Shown here one piece after another: positions 8,730-18,252 of a stretch of DNA of 64,000 nt. The position numbers were made by a program, and so were the translations under genes. Source of the DNA: Pseudomonas congelans (GTDB taxonomy: Bacteria > Pseudomonadota > Gammaproteobacteria > Pseudomonadales > Pseudomonadaceae); the NCBI RefSeq assembly GCF_900103225.1, contig NZ_FNJH01000001.1:680980-744979 (forward strand), in the 5' to 3' direction. The notes below the pieces were generated by a model, which made no database searches, was not told where the DNA came from, and saw nothing but the letters and a program-made list of their open reading frames with translations. Every line of letters begins with the position of its first letter. Within the stretch, counting starts at the first letter, position 1.

Positions 8730-10211
8730 TTAACGCATGACAAATGGATCAGGCATGGGCGCCTGCGAAAGGTTGATCCACACCGTTTTCAGCTCGGTGT
8801 AGGCCAGCACGGAGTCTATCCCGCTCTCGCGACCGTAGCCGCTATTTTTGAAACCGCCGATAGGCGCCATGGCCGACACGGCTCGATACGTATTGACCCA
8901 GATGATACCTGAGCGAATATCCCGCGCCAGCCGGTGCGCGCGGCCAAGGTCGCGGGTCCAGATTCCGGCGGCGAGACCGAACTGGGAGTCGTTGGCGATG
9001 GCCAGCGCCTCGGCTTCGTCCTTGAAACGAATCACCGATGCGACCGGGCCGAACACTTCTTCCTGCATGATCTTCATCGAATTGTGGTCGCACTCGAACA
9101 ACGTAGGTTCATAGAACCAGCCTTTGCTGTCCAGTACCGGACGCTTGCCGCCCAGACGCAGGCGTGCACCTTCGGCCAGCGCGTCGGCCACCAGGCCTTC
9201 TACCACGGCCAGTTGCTGGGCGGTGGCCATCGGGCCCATTTCGGTGTCTTCATCCTGCGGATTGCCTATGCGGATCCGGCTGGCGCGCTCGGCCAGGCGT
9301 TCGACGAACTGGTCATAGATTTCATCCTGCACCAGCAGTCGCGAGCCGGAAACACAGCTTTGCCCGGACGCCGCATAGATGCCGGCGACGGCGCCATTGA
9401 TGGCGCTGTCCAGATCGGCGTCGGCGAAGATGATATTCGGTGATTTGCCGCCCAGTTCCAGCGACAGTTTGGCAAAGTTCTCCGCACTGCTGCGCACCAC
9501 ATGCCGCGCAGTGGCCGCGCCACCGGTGAAGGCTATCTTGCGCACCAGCGGGTGCCGGGTGAGGGCCGCGCCAGTGGTCGGGCCGTAACCGGTGATGACG
9601 TTGACCACTCCAGGCGGAATACCGGCTTCAAGTGCCAGACGCGCCAGCTCGAGCACTGTGGCCGAGGCGTGTTCCGAGGGTTTGAGGACGATGGTGTTAC
9701 CAGCCGCCAGTGCCGGGGCCAGCTTGATGGCGGTCAGGTACAGCGGGCTGTTCCAGGGAATGATCCCGGCCACCACGCCCATCGGTTCGTGCACGGTGTA
9801 GGCGAACAGGTCCGGCTTGTCGAGGGGCAGGGTGCCGCCTTCGAGTTTGTCAGCGAGCCCTGCGGTGTAATGAAAGAACTCCGGCAGATAGCCGACCTGG
9901 CCGCGAGTCTCGCGAATCAGTTTGCCGTTGTCGCGGCTTTCCAGCTGCGCCAGTTGCTCTTTGTTTTCGGCAATCAGGTCGCCCAGCTTGCGCAGCAGCT
10001 TGCCGCGTGCCGTGGCAGTAAGGCCACGCCAGGCCTGACCCTCGAACGCTTTCTGGGCGGCCTGAACCGCCCGTTCGACATCGGCTTCGTCTGAATCCGG
10101 CAGTTGCGCCCAGGGTTCGGCCAGCGCCGGGTCGAGGCTGTCGAAAGTCTTGCCGGACAGCGCATCGACCCACTGGCCGTCGATGCACATCTGAAAGCGG
10201 GTAAGGCTCAT
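8730..10211 (-). CDS. NAD(P)-dependent aldehyde dehydrogenase
   Basis: This is a 493-residue aldehyde dehydrogenase that oxidises an aldehyde to the acid. The catalytic residues are all visible: N153 in PWN, E252 in LELGGKSP and C286 in GQSCVSGS. It overlaps the upstream hydrolase stop by four bases (ATGA), which suggests coupled translation. It resembles the broad betaine/hydroxymuconic semialdehyde group. Together with the hydrolase and flavin reductase it suggests breakdown of a ring or amine compound through an aldehyde, but the substrate cannot be named. Confidence 0.93.
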   Translation of the reverse strand: MSLTRFQMCIDGQWVDALSGKTFDSLDPALAEPWAQLPDSDEADVERAVQAAQKAFEGQAWRGLTATARGKLLRKLGDLIAENKEQLAQLESRDNGKLIRETRGQVGYLPEFFHYTAGLADKLEGGTLPLDKPDLFAYTVHEPMGVVAGIIPWNSPLYLTAIKLAPALAAGNTIVLKPSEHASATVLELARLALEAGIPPGVVNVITGYGPTTGAALTRHPLVRKIAFTGGAATARHVVRSSAENFAKLSLELGGKSPNIIFADADLDSAINGAVAGIYAASGQSCVSGSRLLVQDEIYDQFVERLAERASRIRIGNPQDEDTEMGPMATAQQLAVVEGLVADALAEGARLRLGGKRPVLDSKGWFYEPTLFECDHNSMKIMQEEVFGPVASVIRFKDEAEALAIANDSQFGLAAGIWTRDLGRAHRLARDIRSGIIWVNTYRAVSAMAPIGGFKNSGYGRESGIDSVLAYTELKTVWINLSQAPMPDPFVMR

Positions 10212-11056
10212 GCAACAATCCCCTTGATCGAATGGTGACCGGACGCCGGTTTGTCGAGGCCGATCTTTTCGAAGAAACCGAGCAACATCTGGTTGACCAG
10301 ACGTGGCGATTCAACCGGCATCATATGGCGTTGATCGAGCAATATCGCGACATCGGCACCGGGGATGCGCGCAGCCAGTTCCCTGGCCATTCCGGGCGTC
10401 GATCCTGGATCGAGTTCGCCCGTGGCGATCAACGTCGGTGCGCGAATATCGCCCAGATCGTCGGCGCGGTACATATCCTGAGTGGCGAACAGCTTGTACG
10501 TGGTCAGGTAACCCTGCGGATCATTGCTGGCCAGGTTGTGTCGAATGGCCGCAATCTGCGCCGGATTGGCTGCCTGATACTCACGGCTGAACCAGCGTGA
10601 CAGCGCTTCGCCAGCGTTGGCGTCCGGGCCATGCTCGGCAGCCTGACTGGTACGCGCAATCACGCTTGCACGCTGTTCCGCGCTGCGATTGAAGACACTG
10701 TTAAGCACTACCAGCCCCGATAGCTGCTGGGGGAACTCCAGCGCGAATGCACGCGCCACCAGGCCGCCCATCGAGAAACCGACGACCGCCGCCTGTGGCA
10801 GTTGCAGATGCGTCAGTAACTCGTGCAACTGTTCGGCATAGCCCGGCAGTCCCGTGTCCGGGTCGGGGCGGGGGCTGGCACCGTGGCCGAGCATGTCGTA
10901 GGCGATGACCTGGTAATGCGCAGCCAGCCCGACGATCTGGCCGCCCCACATTTCCTTGTTCAGGCCCACCCCGTGAATCAACACCACGGGGTGACCTTGG
11001 CCGGTAGCCAGATAGCTGGTACCCGCCGGGGTGTGTTCAGCGGTGAGCTGAATCAT
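10208..11056 (-). CDS. Alpha/beta-fold hydrolase
   Basis: This is a 282-residue hydrolase of the alpha/beta fold. The oxyanion HGVG segment is at 28-31, the nucleophile S95 is in GFSMGG, and D216 (GELDPGS) and H244 (QRHMMP) complete the triad. ATG at 11056 was chosen because GGAG lies 7 bp upstream. It starts the aldehyde dehydrogenase-flavin reductase run. Its layout recalls enol-lactone and C-C bond hydrolases of aromatic catabolism, or carbamate hydrolases of pyrimidine breakdown; the sequence alone does not decide. Confidence 0.92.
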   Translation of the reverse strand: MIQLTAEHTPAGTSYLATGQGHPVVLIHGVGLNKEMWGGQIVGLAAHYQVIAYDMLGHGASPRPDPDTGLPGYAEQLHELLTHLQLPQAAVVGFSMGGLVARAFALEFPQQLSGLVVLNSVFNRSAEQRASVIARTSQAAEHGPDANAGEALSRWFSREYQAANPAQIAAIRHNLASNDPQGYLTTYKLFATQDMYRADDLGDIRAPTLIATGELDPGSTPGMARELAARIPGADVAILLDQRHMMPVESPRLVNQMLLGFFEKIGLDKPASGHHSIKGIVA

Positions 11057-11109
11057 GGATCGCTCCTGCGCAGATGACAAAGGTGGTCGGGCAACGGGCC
11101 CTTCACAAG

Positions 11110-11700
11110 TTACTGAGCCTGTTCGGCAGCCAGCTCTTCCAGGTCGATGTAACGATTGCCGATTCGCGGGTGCAGGCGTCCACCATTGGCGGCACCAAGG
11201 ACTACGATGATTTCGTCGGCACGGGGCGAATCTTCGATGTGCATTTCCAAGGTGATGTAGTGCGAGCGCAACCCTTCATCGTCCTTGTGCATCATCGGAA
11301 TCTGGATCGACGTACCCGGGCCGCCGCGTTTGTTGGTGAAGCTCAGGTAGCTCTTGGCCTTGACTGCCTCACGGTAGTGATTGCCAAAGCGCAGGGTATG
11401 GATGACTGCCGAAGCGTGTTCGATTTCGCCTTCCGCCCCGACCACGGCAGCCTTGCCGTAGGCCTCGATTTTATCCGCGCCGCCAATCGCGTCGGTAAGG
11501 CGTTTGACCATCAGCTCGCCCAGTGCGGAGCAGCTGGCACGAATCTCCGGTTTCAGATCCTCGACGAAACCACGGCCCAGCCAGGGGTTCTTGATCACTG
11601 CGGCCAGCCCGATCATGGTGACCGGCTTGTCGGTAGCCTTGCCGCCCTCGATAAAGGTTTCTTCGGTGTACGTGACGATCTTGCGAATTTCAAAGCTCAT
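11110..11700 (-). CDS. Amino-acid synthesis (AA_synth/DUF1185) family protein
   Basis: This is a 196-residue protein of the AA_synth family, named from weak genetic evidence and without an established reaction. ATG at 11700 follows a CGGGAG-type ribosome site and starts the conserved MSFEIRKIVTYTEETF segment; the longer frame would extend across the promoter region. It is the first gene of the operon and lies just downstream of the TGGTATACCA operator. Homologues are often found in clusters with flavin reductases and amidase-like hydrolases, which matches this context. Confidence 0.88.
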   Translation of the reverse strand: MSFEIRKIVTYTEETFIEGGKATDKPVTMIGLAAVIKNPWLGRGFVEDLKPEIRASCSALGELMVKRLTDAIGGADKIEAYGKAAVVGAEGEIEHASAVIHTLRFGNHYREAVKAKSYLSFTNKRGGPGTSIQIPMMHKDDEGLRSHYITLEMHIEDSPRADEIIVVLGAANGGRLHPRIGNRYIDLEELAAEQAQ

Positions 11701-11738
11701 GAACGACTCCCGGAGCAAGTGCTTTTGTATTTCGTCTG

Positions 11739-11750
11739 ATGGTATACCAT
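11739..11750. promoter_or_regulatory. Palindromic GntR/FCD operator, site 2
   Basis: ATGGTATACCAT is a perfect 12-bp palindrome, followed by AAGA as at site 1. It lies about 40 bp upstream of the AA_synth start on the minus strand and about 220 bp upstream of the alcohol dehydrogenase on the plus strand. The 270-bp gap holds no gene. Confidence 0.65.
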
Positions 11751-11970
11751 AAGATCGTGCATGCAAATCCTTTATTTGCGGCGAATATCGCGCCCTGGGT
11801 TCACCTTATTTCCCTGGATCGATGCGCACGCACAGCTCTGGCTCGCGCTCATTGATGACCATTCGTCAGGTGCGAAGGCAATCGCTTTGAACAGGCGTCC
11901 TCTGGTTGTGACAGATATTCGGTGAGCCCTGAAAGGCCCTATCGAATTTTTTACTGAGGAGACTCCGAAC

Positions 11971-13110
11971 ATGAAAGCCATCGTCTATAGCGGTCCGCGT
12001 GACGTCAGTGTCAAAAACGTACCGGATGCGAAGATTCAGAAGCCGACAGATGCGCTTGTCCGAGTGACCTCCACCAATATCTGTGGCTCGGACCTGCACA
12101 TGTACGAAGGCCGCACGTCCTTCGAGACCGGGCGCATTTTCGGTCATGAGAATCTCGGCCAGGTGATTGAAGTCGGTGCAGGCGTCGACCGCATCAAAGT
12201 GGGTGACTGGGTGTGCCTGCCGTTCAACATTGGCTGCGGTTTCTGCGAAAACTGTGAGAAGGGCCTGACCGGTTATTGCCTGACCGCCAACCCTGGCAGC
12301 GCGGGCGCGGCCTACGGTTTTGCCGACATGGGCGATCATGAAGGCGGCCAGGCTGAACTGTTGCGCGTGCCGTATGCCGACTTCAACTGCCTGTTGTTGC
12401 CTGAAGATGCCGCCGAGCGTGAAGAAGATTACGTCATGCTCTCGGACATCTTTCCTACCGGTTGGCATGCCACCGAGCTGGCCGGTCTGCTGCCTGGCGA
12501 AAGCGTTGCCATCTATGGCGCCGGCCCGGTCGGCCTGATGGCTGCCCACTCGGCGATGATCAAGGGCGCCTCGCAAGTGTTCGTGGTCGACAATCATCCT
12601 GATCGTCTGGCACTCGCTGCGAAGATGGGCGCGACGCCGATCAACTCGCTCGAGCAGGGCGCAGTGGATCAGATCCTCAACCTGACCGATGGCAAAGGCA
12701 CCGACCGAGGCTGCGAGTGCGTCGGTTATCAGTGCTGCGACCGTCATGGTCACGAGGCCAACCACGTCACCATGAACAACCTGGTTGCTTCGACCAAGGC
12801 GACTGGCGGCATCGGTGTCGTGGGCGTTTTCGTGCCACAGGATCCGGGTGCCAAAAGCGACCTCGCGAAGGAAGGCAAGATGGCCTTCGACTTCGGTTCG
12901 TTCTGGTTCAAGGGCCAGCAGATCCGCACTGGCCAGGCCAACGTCAAGGCTTACAACCGTCGCCTCGCCGAACTGATCCACCACGGGCGCGCCAAGCCGT
13001 CGCAGATCATTTCCCATCGTCTGAAGCTTGAAGAAGGCCCTGACGCCTACAAGCATTTCGACGCGCGTGATGAAGGCTGGACCAAGGTCGTGCTCAAGCC
13101 AGGTGCGTGA
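11971..13110 (+). CDS. Zinc-dependent alcohol/formaldehyde dehydrogenase
   Basis: This is a 379-residue medium-chain dehydrogenase resembling glutathione-independent formaldehyde dehydrogenases. Likely catalytic zinc ligands are C38, H59 and E60; structural zinc is held by C89, C92, C95 and C103. A Rossmann motif (YGAGPVGLMAAHSA) lies near 175. An extra loop with the pair of cysteines at VGYQCCDRHGHE is typical of the formaldehyde dehydrogenase branch. The ribosome site GAGGAG precedes the ATG. It reads away from the AA_synth operon, so it may share that control region or be independent. Confidence 0.9.
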   Translation: MKAIVYSGPRDVSVKNVPDAKIQKPTDALVRVTSTNICGSDLHMYEGRTSFETGRIFGHENLGQVIEVGAGVDRIKVGDWVCLPFNIGCGFCENCEKGLTGYCLTANPGSAGAAYGFADMGDHEGGQAELLRVPYADFNCLLLPEDAAEREEDYVMLSDIFPTGWHATELAGLLPGESVAIYGAGPVGLMAAHSAMIKGASQVFVVDNHPDRLALAAKMGATPINSLEQGAVDQILNLTDGKGTDRGCECVGYQCCDRHGHEANHVTMNNLVASTKATGGIGVVGVFVPQDPGAKSDLAKEGKMAFDFGSFWFKGQQIRTGQANVKAYNRRLAELIHHGRAKPSQIISHRLKLEEGPDAYKHFDARDEGWTKVVLKPGA

Positions 13111-13224
13111 TCAGCGCAATTGACCAGGCCCCTTGCCTGACAGCCCTTGTCGTATTTGCCACAGGCGATCGATAAGGGCGTAAGCGCTTCAGGCAGAACA
13201 TTTTATTCAGCGAGATTTATTCAA

Positions 13225-14085
13225 ATGAACGAAGAATACCCAAAGCCGCCATTTGCCAGTCAGCCGCAGGACGTTCCAGGCATGCAGGGCAAGATGGATC
13301 CCTATCCCGATTGCGGTGAAAAAAGCTACAAGGGCTCTGGACGTCTGCAGGGCAAGATTGCTCTGATCACCGGCGCTGACAGCGGCATCGGCCGCGCCGT
13401 CGCGATCGCCTTCGCACGTGAAGGCGCGCAGGTCGCGATCTCATACTTGAACGAGCATGAGGACGCGCAAGAAACCAAGCGCTGGGTCGAGGAGGCGGGT
13501 CGCAAATGCCTGCTGTTGCCGGGCGACCTGGCGCAGAAGCAGCAATGCGAAGACATCGTGAGCAAGACCGTTGCAGAATTTGGTCGCATCGATGTGCTGG
13601 TCAACAACGCTGCATTCCAGATGACCCATGAAACGCTGGACGACATCTCCGACGAAGAGTGGGTCAAGACTTTCGATATCAACATCACGGCGATGTTTCG
13701 TATCTGCAAGGCTGCGGTTCCACATATGCCGCGGGGCGGCTCGATCATCAATACCAGTTCGGTCAATTCGGACATGCCCAAGCCGACGCTGCTGGCGTAT
13801 GCGACCACCAAGGGTGCGATTGCCAACTTCACCGGCGGTCTGGCGCAGTTGTTGGGCGACAAGGGCATCCGCGTCAACAGCGTTGCTCCCGGTCCGATCT
13901 GGACGCCGCTGATCCCGGCGACCATGACCGACGAAGACGTGAAAAGCTTCGGCAGCGAGACACCGCTGGGGCGCCCAGGGCAGCCTGTGGAAGTTTCGCC
14001 GATCTATGTGCTGCTGGCCTCGGACGAAGCCAGTTACATCTCCGGCTCGCGCTATGCCGTGACCGGCGGCAAGCCGATTCTGTAA
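13225..14085 (+). CDS. Short-chain dehydrogenase with N-terminal extension (YghA/YhdF-like)
   Basis: This is a 286-residue SDR oxidoreductase. It carries the hydrophilic 40-residue lead (PKPPFASQPQDVPG) typical of the YghA/GsiB-associated group, then the cofactor motif TGADSGIG at 49-56 and the catalytic S179, Y192 and K196. ATG at 13225 was chosen because it begins that conserved lead. It lies 114 bp after the alcohol dehydrogenase in the same direction and is closed by a strong terminator. Relatives are often stress-induced; the substrate is unknown. Confidence 0.9.
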   Translation: MNEEYPKPPFASQPQDVPGMQGKMDPYPDCGEKSYKGSGRLQGKIALITGADSGIGRAVAIAFAREGAQVAISYLNEHEDAQETKRWVEEAGRKCLLLPGDLAQKQQCEDIVSKTVAEFGRIDVLVNNAAFQMTHETLDDISDEEWVKTFDINITAMFRICKAAVPHMPRGGSIINTSSVNSDMPKPTLLAYATTKGAIANFTGGLAQLLGDKGIRVNSVAPGPIWTPLIPATMTDEDVKSFGSETPLGRPGQPVEVSPIYVLLASDEASYISGSRYAVTGGKPIL

Positions 14086-14104
14086 ACGCAGTCTTGTGCA
14101 GCCG

Positions 14105-14137
14105 AAACGGCGCCCTCACAGGCGCCGTTTGTGTTTT
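14105..14137 (+). terminator. Rho-independent terminator after the SDR gene
   Basis: AAACGGCGCC pairs with GGCGCCGTTT around a 6-base loop, followed by GTGTTTT. It lies 20 bp after the SDR stop codon. Confidence 0.8.
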
Positions 14138-14265
14138 GCACGCTCTTTCCGGTGCACCGCTATGGCCTTGAAACTGTCGTCGGGCTGGACAGACCAAACT
14201 GTTGCAAGAAATTTCAAGGCGCTGCCGGTGTCCATGTAACACACCCCGTGTTCAGGCAGTCATTA

Positions 14266-14661
14266 ATGAAGTTCTCCAGGTTTTCACAGTCTCTTTCAAA
14301 ATGGGCAGGCAGCCCGTCCACCTTTGCATCAGCCGTCGTACTGATCTGCCTCTGGGCTTTCACAGGCCCATGGTTTCACTATAACGATACCTGGCAGTTG
14401 ATCATCAATACCTCGACGACCATCATTACCTTCCTGATGGTCTTTCTGATCCAGAATACGCAGAACCGCGACAACGATGTTTTGCACCTGAAAATCGACG
14501 AGCTATTGCGCGTCACCAAGGATGCGCAGAACTCGTTGCTGAACCTCGACGACTTCACTCAAAAAGACCTCAGGGCCTTGCGCAAGAAGTACGAGGCCAT
14601 GGGCGGCAATCACGATCTCGACGCACCTTTGCCGATGGCTGGCGCTGATCAGCGAGTCTGA
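14266..14661 (+). CDS. Low-affinity iron permease family membrane protein
   Basis: This is a 131-residue membrane protein of the family named after the fungal low-affinity iron permease. Two membrane spans (about 18-35 and 45-65) flank the conserved [16 protein letters not shown] and [19 protein letters not shown] segments, and a soluble tail follows. ATG at 14266 gives this full family domain; the longer frame adds unconserved residues. Iron transport has not been shown for the bacterial members. Its stop lies just ahead of the aldehyde dehydrogenase gene. Confidence 0.88.
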   Translation: MKFSRFSQSLSKWAGSPSTFASAVVLICLWAFTGPWFHYNDTWQLIINTSTTIITFLMVFLIQNTQNRDNDVLHLKIDELLRVTKDAQNSLLNLDDFTQKDLRALRKKYEAMGGNHDLDAPLPMAGADQRV

Positions 14662-14708
14662 TGCATCGGCCACAGCGTTCCTTTCAGCGACTTATGGAGA
14701 AAACTTTC

Positions 14709-16139
14709 ATGTATCCAGACGTACAGCTTTATATCGATGGCCAGTGGCGCTCGAGCCGCGACAATCGCACCCTGTCGGTCATCAACCCGGCGACGGGCGA
14801 GGCGCTGGGCACTGTGGCGCATGCCGGTATTGCCGACCTTGACGAAGCGCTGGCGGCGGCCGAGCGTGGCTTTGCCACCTGGCGCGCGACCTCGGCTTAT
14901 GATCGCTACAAGCTGATGCAGAAAGCGGCGAACCTGATTCGTGAGCGCGCGGACAGCATCGCTCGAATCATGACGCAGGAGCAGGGCAAGCCACTCGCCG
15001 AAGCGCGCATGGAAACCCTGTCGGCGGCTGACATCATCGACTGGCTGGCTGAGGAAGGGCGTCGCAGCTATGGCCGTATCGTGCCATCGCGTGGCGTGTC
15101 CATCGAGCAGAAAGTCATCAAGGAGCCGGTCGGCCCGGTCGCCGCATTCACACCGTGGAATTTCCCGATCAACCAGGTGGTGCGCAAGTTGTCCTCGGCG
15201 CTGGCCGCGGGCTGCTCGATCATCGTCAAGGCTCCGGAAGAAACGCCAGCGTCGCCTGCCGAATTGATTCGCGCCTTCGCCGATGCCGGTGTTCCAGCCG
15301 GCGTCATTGGTCTGGTCTACGGTGATCCGGCAGAAATTTCCGGTTACCTGATCCCGCATCCGGTCATTCGCAAGGTCACGTTCACCGGCTCCACCCCGGT
15401 CGGCAAGCAACTGGCCGCACTGGCTGGCAAGCACATGAAGCGGGCGACCATGGAGCTGGGTGGTCATGCACCGGCGCTGGTGTTCGACGATGCGGATATC
15501 GACCTCGCCGCTCGCGTACTGGCCACCGCCAAGTTCCGTAACGCCGGGCAGGTCTGCGTGTCGCCCACGCGGATTCTGGTGCAGCGCAAGGTACTGGATG
15601 CGTTCACCGAGAAATTCGTCGGTCTGACCCGCGAGATCAAGGTCGGCAACGGTCTGGAGGCGGGCACCACCATGGGCCCGGTGGCCAATGACCGACGTAT
15701 TCCGGCGCTGGTCGATCTGATCGATGATGCGGTGCGTGGCGGCGCGACACTGGCTGCCGGCGGCAAGTCTGTCGAAGGGCCGGGCTATTTCTTCGAACCG
15801 ACCGTGTTGAGCGGTCTGAAACCGCAAATGCGCATCATGAATGAGGAGCCTTTCGGCCCTGTCGCGCTGCTGGTGCCGTTCGACACGGTAGAGGAGGCGA
15901 TTGCCGAATCCAACCGAGTGCCGTTCGGGCTGGCATCCTACGCATTCACCACGTCGATGAAGACCGCTCAGGCACTGAGCACCTATATCGAAGCGGGCAT
16001 GCTGTCGATCAACCATCAGGGCATCGGCTTGCCGGAAGTGCCGTTCGGCGGTATCAAGGATTCCGGTTACGGCTCCGAAGGCGGCACCGAGGCCATTGAG
16101 GCCTACCTGAATACCAAACTGGTCACTCAATACAACTGA
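14709..16139 (+). CDS. NAD-dependent aldehyde dehydrogenase (succinate-semialdehyde type)
   Basis: This is a 476-residue aldehyde dehydrogenase of the succinate-semialdehyde/alpha-ketoglutarate-semialdehyde branch. N151 (PWN), E249 (MELGGHAP) and C283 (GQVCVSP) are the catalytic residues. ATG at 14709 has GGAG 9 bp upstream. It sits 47 bp after the iron-permease-like gene and ends at a strong bidirectional hairpin. The exact substrate is not resolved; the second aldehyde dehydrogenase at 8730 belongs to a different branch. Confidence 0.92.
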   Translation: MYPDVQLYIDGQWRSSRDNRTLSVINPATGEALGTVAHAGIADLDEALAAAERGFATWRATSAYDRYKLMQKAANLIRERADSIARIMTQEQGKPLAEARMETLSAADIIDWLAEEGRRSYGRIVPSRGVSIEQKVIKEPVGPVAAFTPWNFPINQVVRKLSSALAAGCSIIVKAPEETPASPAELIRAFADAGVPAGVIGLVYGDPAEISGYLIPHPVIRKVTFTGSTPVGKQLAALAGKHMKRATMELGGHAPALVFDDADIDLAARVLATAKFRNAGQVCVSPTRILVQRKVLDAFTEKFVGLTREIKVGNGLEAGTTMGPVANDRRIPALVDLIDDAVRGGATLAAGGKSVEGPGYFFEPTVLSGLKPQMRIMNEEPFGPVALLVPFDTVEEAIAESNRVPFGLASYAFTTSMKTAQALSTYIEAGMLSINHQGIGLPEVPFGGIKDSGYGSEGGTEAIEAYLNTKLVTQYN

Positions 16140-16159
16140 GTGTCGCGCGGGTAAATAAA

Positions 16160-16191
16160 AACGGTCGCGATGTGCAAGCATCGCGACCGTT
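16160..16191. terminator. Bidirectional terminator
   Basis: AACGGTCGCGATG pairs with CATCGCGACCGTT around a 6-base loop, with an A-run before it and a short T-run after it. It separates the convergent aldehyde dehydrogenase and pbpG genes. Confidence 0.85.
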
Positions 16192-16209
16192 TCTCGTTGC
16201 CTGCGTCAA

Positions 16210-17145
16210 TCAGTCTTTGGCTTGAATACCGGTCTGTCTCATGACCAGATTCTTTTCCTTCTTGTACTGCAGAGCCACTTCCGGGGCCGGGCCACTCTGG
16301 CCGGTTTCCATCCACTTGCGTATGCGGCTGGCATCGGCGAAGTGTGTGTATTTGCCGAAAGCATCGAGAATCACCACTGAAACCGGGCGGTTGGCCATAC
16401 TGGTCAGCAGCACCAGGCAGTGACCGGCCTGATTGGTAAAGCCGGTCTTGGTCAGCTTGATGTCCCAATTGTCCTTGCGCACCAGATGATCGGTGTTGCT
16501 GAAACCGAGGGTGTAGGTCGGTTTGCGGAAGGTCACGGTCTTCTGCTCGGTGGTGCTCAGTTCACTGAGCAGCGGGTATTTGCGCGCTGCCATCACCAGC
16601 TTGGTGAGGTCACGCGCAGTCGACACGTTGTACACCGACAGACCGGTAGGTTCGACGTAAGCCGTGTGCTTCATGCCCAGCGCCTTGGCCTTGGCGTTCA
16701 TCGCCAGAATGAACGCCGGATAGCCGCCGGGATAGCTGTGCGCCAGGCTTGCCGCCGCGCGGTTTTCCGACGACATCAGGGTGATCAGCAACATGTCGCG
16801 GCGGTTCATTTCACTGCCGAGTTTGACTCGGGAGAACACGCCTTTCATTTCCGGTGTCTGGGAAATGTTCACCGGAATGACTTCGTCCATCGGCTGCTTG
16901 GCATCCAGCACGACCATCGCGGTCATCAGCTTGGTGACCGAGGCAATCGGCACAATCACATCCGGGTTGCTGGAATACAGCACCTTGTCGGTCTGCAGGT
17001 CGATGACCATTGCGCTGCCCGAGGCGAGGTGCAGGTTGGAAGGATCACGGTTCAGAACCGAAGGTTCGTTTGCCAGCGTAGGGGTAGAAAGCACCGGGCC
17101 GGTAAGTACAAATAATAGGCCCAAAAGAGACAGACGGATTTTCAA
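16210..17145 (-). CDS. pbpG: D-alanyl-D-alanine endopeptidase (penicillin-binding protein 7)
   Basis: This is a periplasmic low-molecular-weight penicillin-binding protein of 311 residues that trims peptidoglycan cross-links. A signal peptide covers about residues 1-26. The active-site motifs are SVTK at 69-72, SEN at 126-128 and KTG at 233-235. No ATG is available at the N-terminus: TTG at 17145 is preferred (GAG about 8 bp upstream), and TTG at 17151 is the alternative. The motif order and length fit PbpG rather than the longer DacA-type carboxypeptidases. Confidence 0.92.
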   Translation of the reverse strand: MKIRLSLLGLLFVLTGPVLSTPTLANEPSVLNRDPSNLHLASGSAMVIDLQTDKVLYSSNPDVIVPIASVTKLMTAMVVLDAKQPMDEVIPVNISQTPEMKGVFSRVKLGSEMNRRDMLLITLMSSENRAAASLAHSYPGGYPAFILAMNAKAKALGMKHTAYVEPTGLSVYNVSTARDLTKLVMAARKYPLLSELSTTEQKTVTFRKPTYTLGFSNTDHLVRKDNWDIKLTKTGFTNQAGHCLVLLTSMANRPVSVVILDAFGKYTHFADASRIRKWMETGQSGPAPEVALQYKKEKNLVMRQTGIQAKD

Positions 17146-17413
17146 GAGCAAGGCTCACTCGATAAAAGGTGGTAAATGGAAGGGATCGCGTCAAAACGCT
17201 GCATTTTATGAGCAGACTTTGCTGTATGTCGATGGGCTGGGCTGGGCGTTTGAGCAATAAATCATGCAATCGATGGTTCATTAAGTTGCTGTTAAGTCGC
17301 TTTCTGCTCTTGAACCTGCCAAAAACCGCATGCCAATTGAATATTCGTGGTGCACAAGGCCCGCACCGATTAGCATTCCATGCCATTCAGGTCACTGATT
17401 CAGGAGTCATGCA

Positions 17414-17974
17414 ATGCTCAAGGGGTTTGTCAGCAAGGATTACGCAGTACTGGTGATCATCGCGTCATTGATTGTCATTCTGCTGCTGGGTGTCGGCTTT
17501 ACCTCACGCCCGAGTGACTGGGCAGGCTGGATGCAGGCGATTGGTCTGATTGTCGGGCTGATGGCCGCCGTGGCAGTACCGGCCATCCAGCGCAAGCAGG
17601 AAGCGGAACTGGCGCACAAGCAGATACGTGACCGGGAAGTGGGCTACGCGCGGCGCATGCAGTACCTGTGCGGCGAGCTGAGCGAACTGCAGGGCCGCAT
17701 CAGCCTCAACCTGACCCATCTGCGGGCCAGTGACCGGCATAGTCTGAAATACACCTTGCAGGATTACCTGCATCGCCTGTTCGAGTCGCATAAACAGGAC
17801 CTGAACGATGACCGCGTGGTACTGGCTTACGAGTTGCGTCAGGTCGCCAATGACCTGATCGATGAACTCGACAGTGGCCGTACCGATCGAGTGGTGTTCA
17901 TGGCGCTGGAGAAACGTCTGCAGAAACTGACCCATCGCTGTCAGGTCAATGCAGCCATGGCCGAGCGCGGCTGA
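17414..17974 (+). CDS. Membrane protein of unknown function
   Basis: This 186-residue protein is not recognised. Two hydrophobic helices (about 10-30 and 38-58) are followed by a long charged helical tail with a possible coiled coil (about 60-185) and only two cysteines. The layout suggests an inner-membrane anchor with a cytoplasmic helical domain. It stands alone between pbpG, read away from it, and a short gene read toward it. Confidence 0.7.
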   Translation: MLKGFVSKDYAVLVIIASLIVILLLGVGFTSRPSDWAGWMQAIGLIVGLMAAVAVPAIQRKQEAELAHKQIRDREVGYARRMQYLCGELSELQGRISLNLTHLRASDRHSLKYTLQDYLHRLFESHKQDLNDDRVVLAYELRQVANDLIDELDSGRTDRVVFMALEKRLQKLTHRCQVNAAMAERG

Positions 17975-18000
17975 GTCTCGTCACCGGCGTCTTCCGCGCC

Positions 18001-18029
18001 AAAAAAAGCCCGCCTACAATGAGGCGGGC
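18001..18029 (-). terminator. Terminator after the small gene at 18070
   Basis: On the minus strand GCCCGCCT pairs with AGGCGGGC around 6 bases and runs into seven T residues. It lies about 40 bp after the stop of the 60-residue gene. Confidence 0.8.
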
Positions 18030-18069
18030 AAGGGATGTGCGGAGCAACGCACGAGGTTTGCAGAAGAAG

Positions 18070-18252
18070 TCAGCTGTTGAGGGGCTGGCACTGCATTTGC
18101 CGCGACAGGGCCTCTGCAACAGGCAGTGACGCGAGCGGGCCGCTGACGGGTTCGCCATCCTGAATCAGGTACCAGCAGGCCAACAGGCCGCGCTCTCTGA
18201 GCGGGGCTGGAACTGCGCTGCCGACGACGGACATGATGTGTACCTTGGTCAT
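18070..18252 (-). CDS. Small protein of unknown function (60 aa)
   Basis: This 60-residue protein is not recognised. The support is the very strong ribosome site GAGGAGGCACTT directly before the ATG at 18252, together with the flanking terminators at 18001 and 18387 that frame it as its own unit. It has one moderately hydrophobic N-terminal stretch and two cysteines. A longer in-frame extension exists but runs into the terminator and the next gene, so it is not real. Confidence 0.65.
   Translation of the reverse strand: MTKVHIMSVVGSAVPAPLRERGLLACWYLIQDGEPVSGPLASLPVAEALSRQMQCQPLNS

Noticed and set aside
11866..13056. 396-residue open frame on the minus strand
   Set aside because: It lies opposite the zinc dehydrogenase, which has all its metal ligands and a ribosome site; the antisense frame has no family features.
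14649..16181. 510-residue open frame on the minus strand
   Set aside because: It is antisense to the complete aldehyde dehydrogenase at 14709 and arises from high-GC codon bias.
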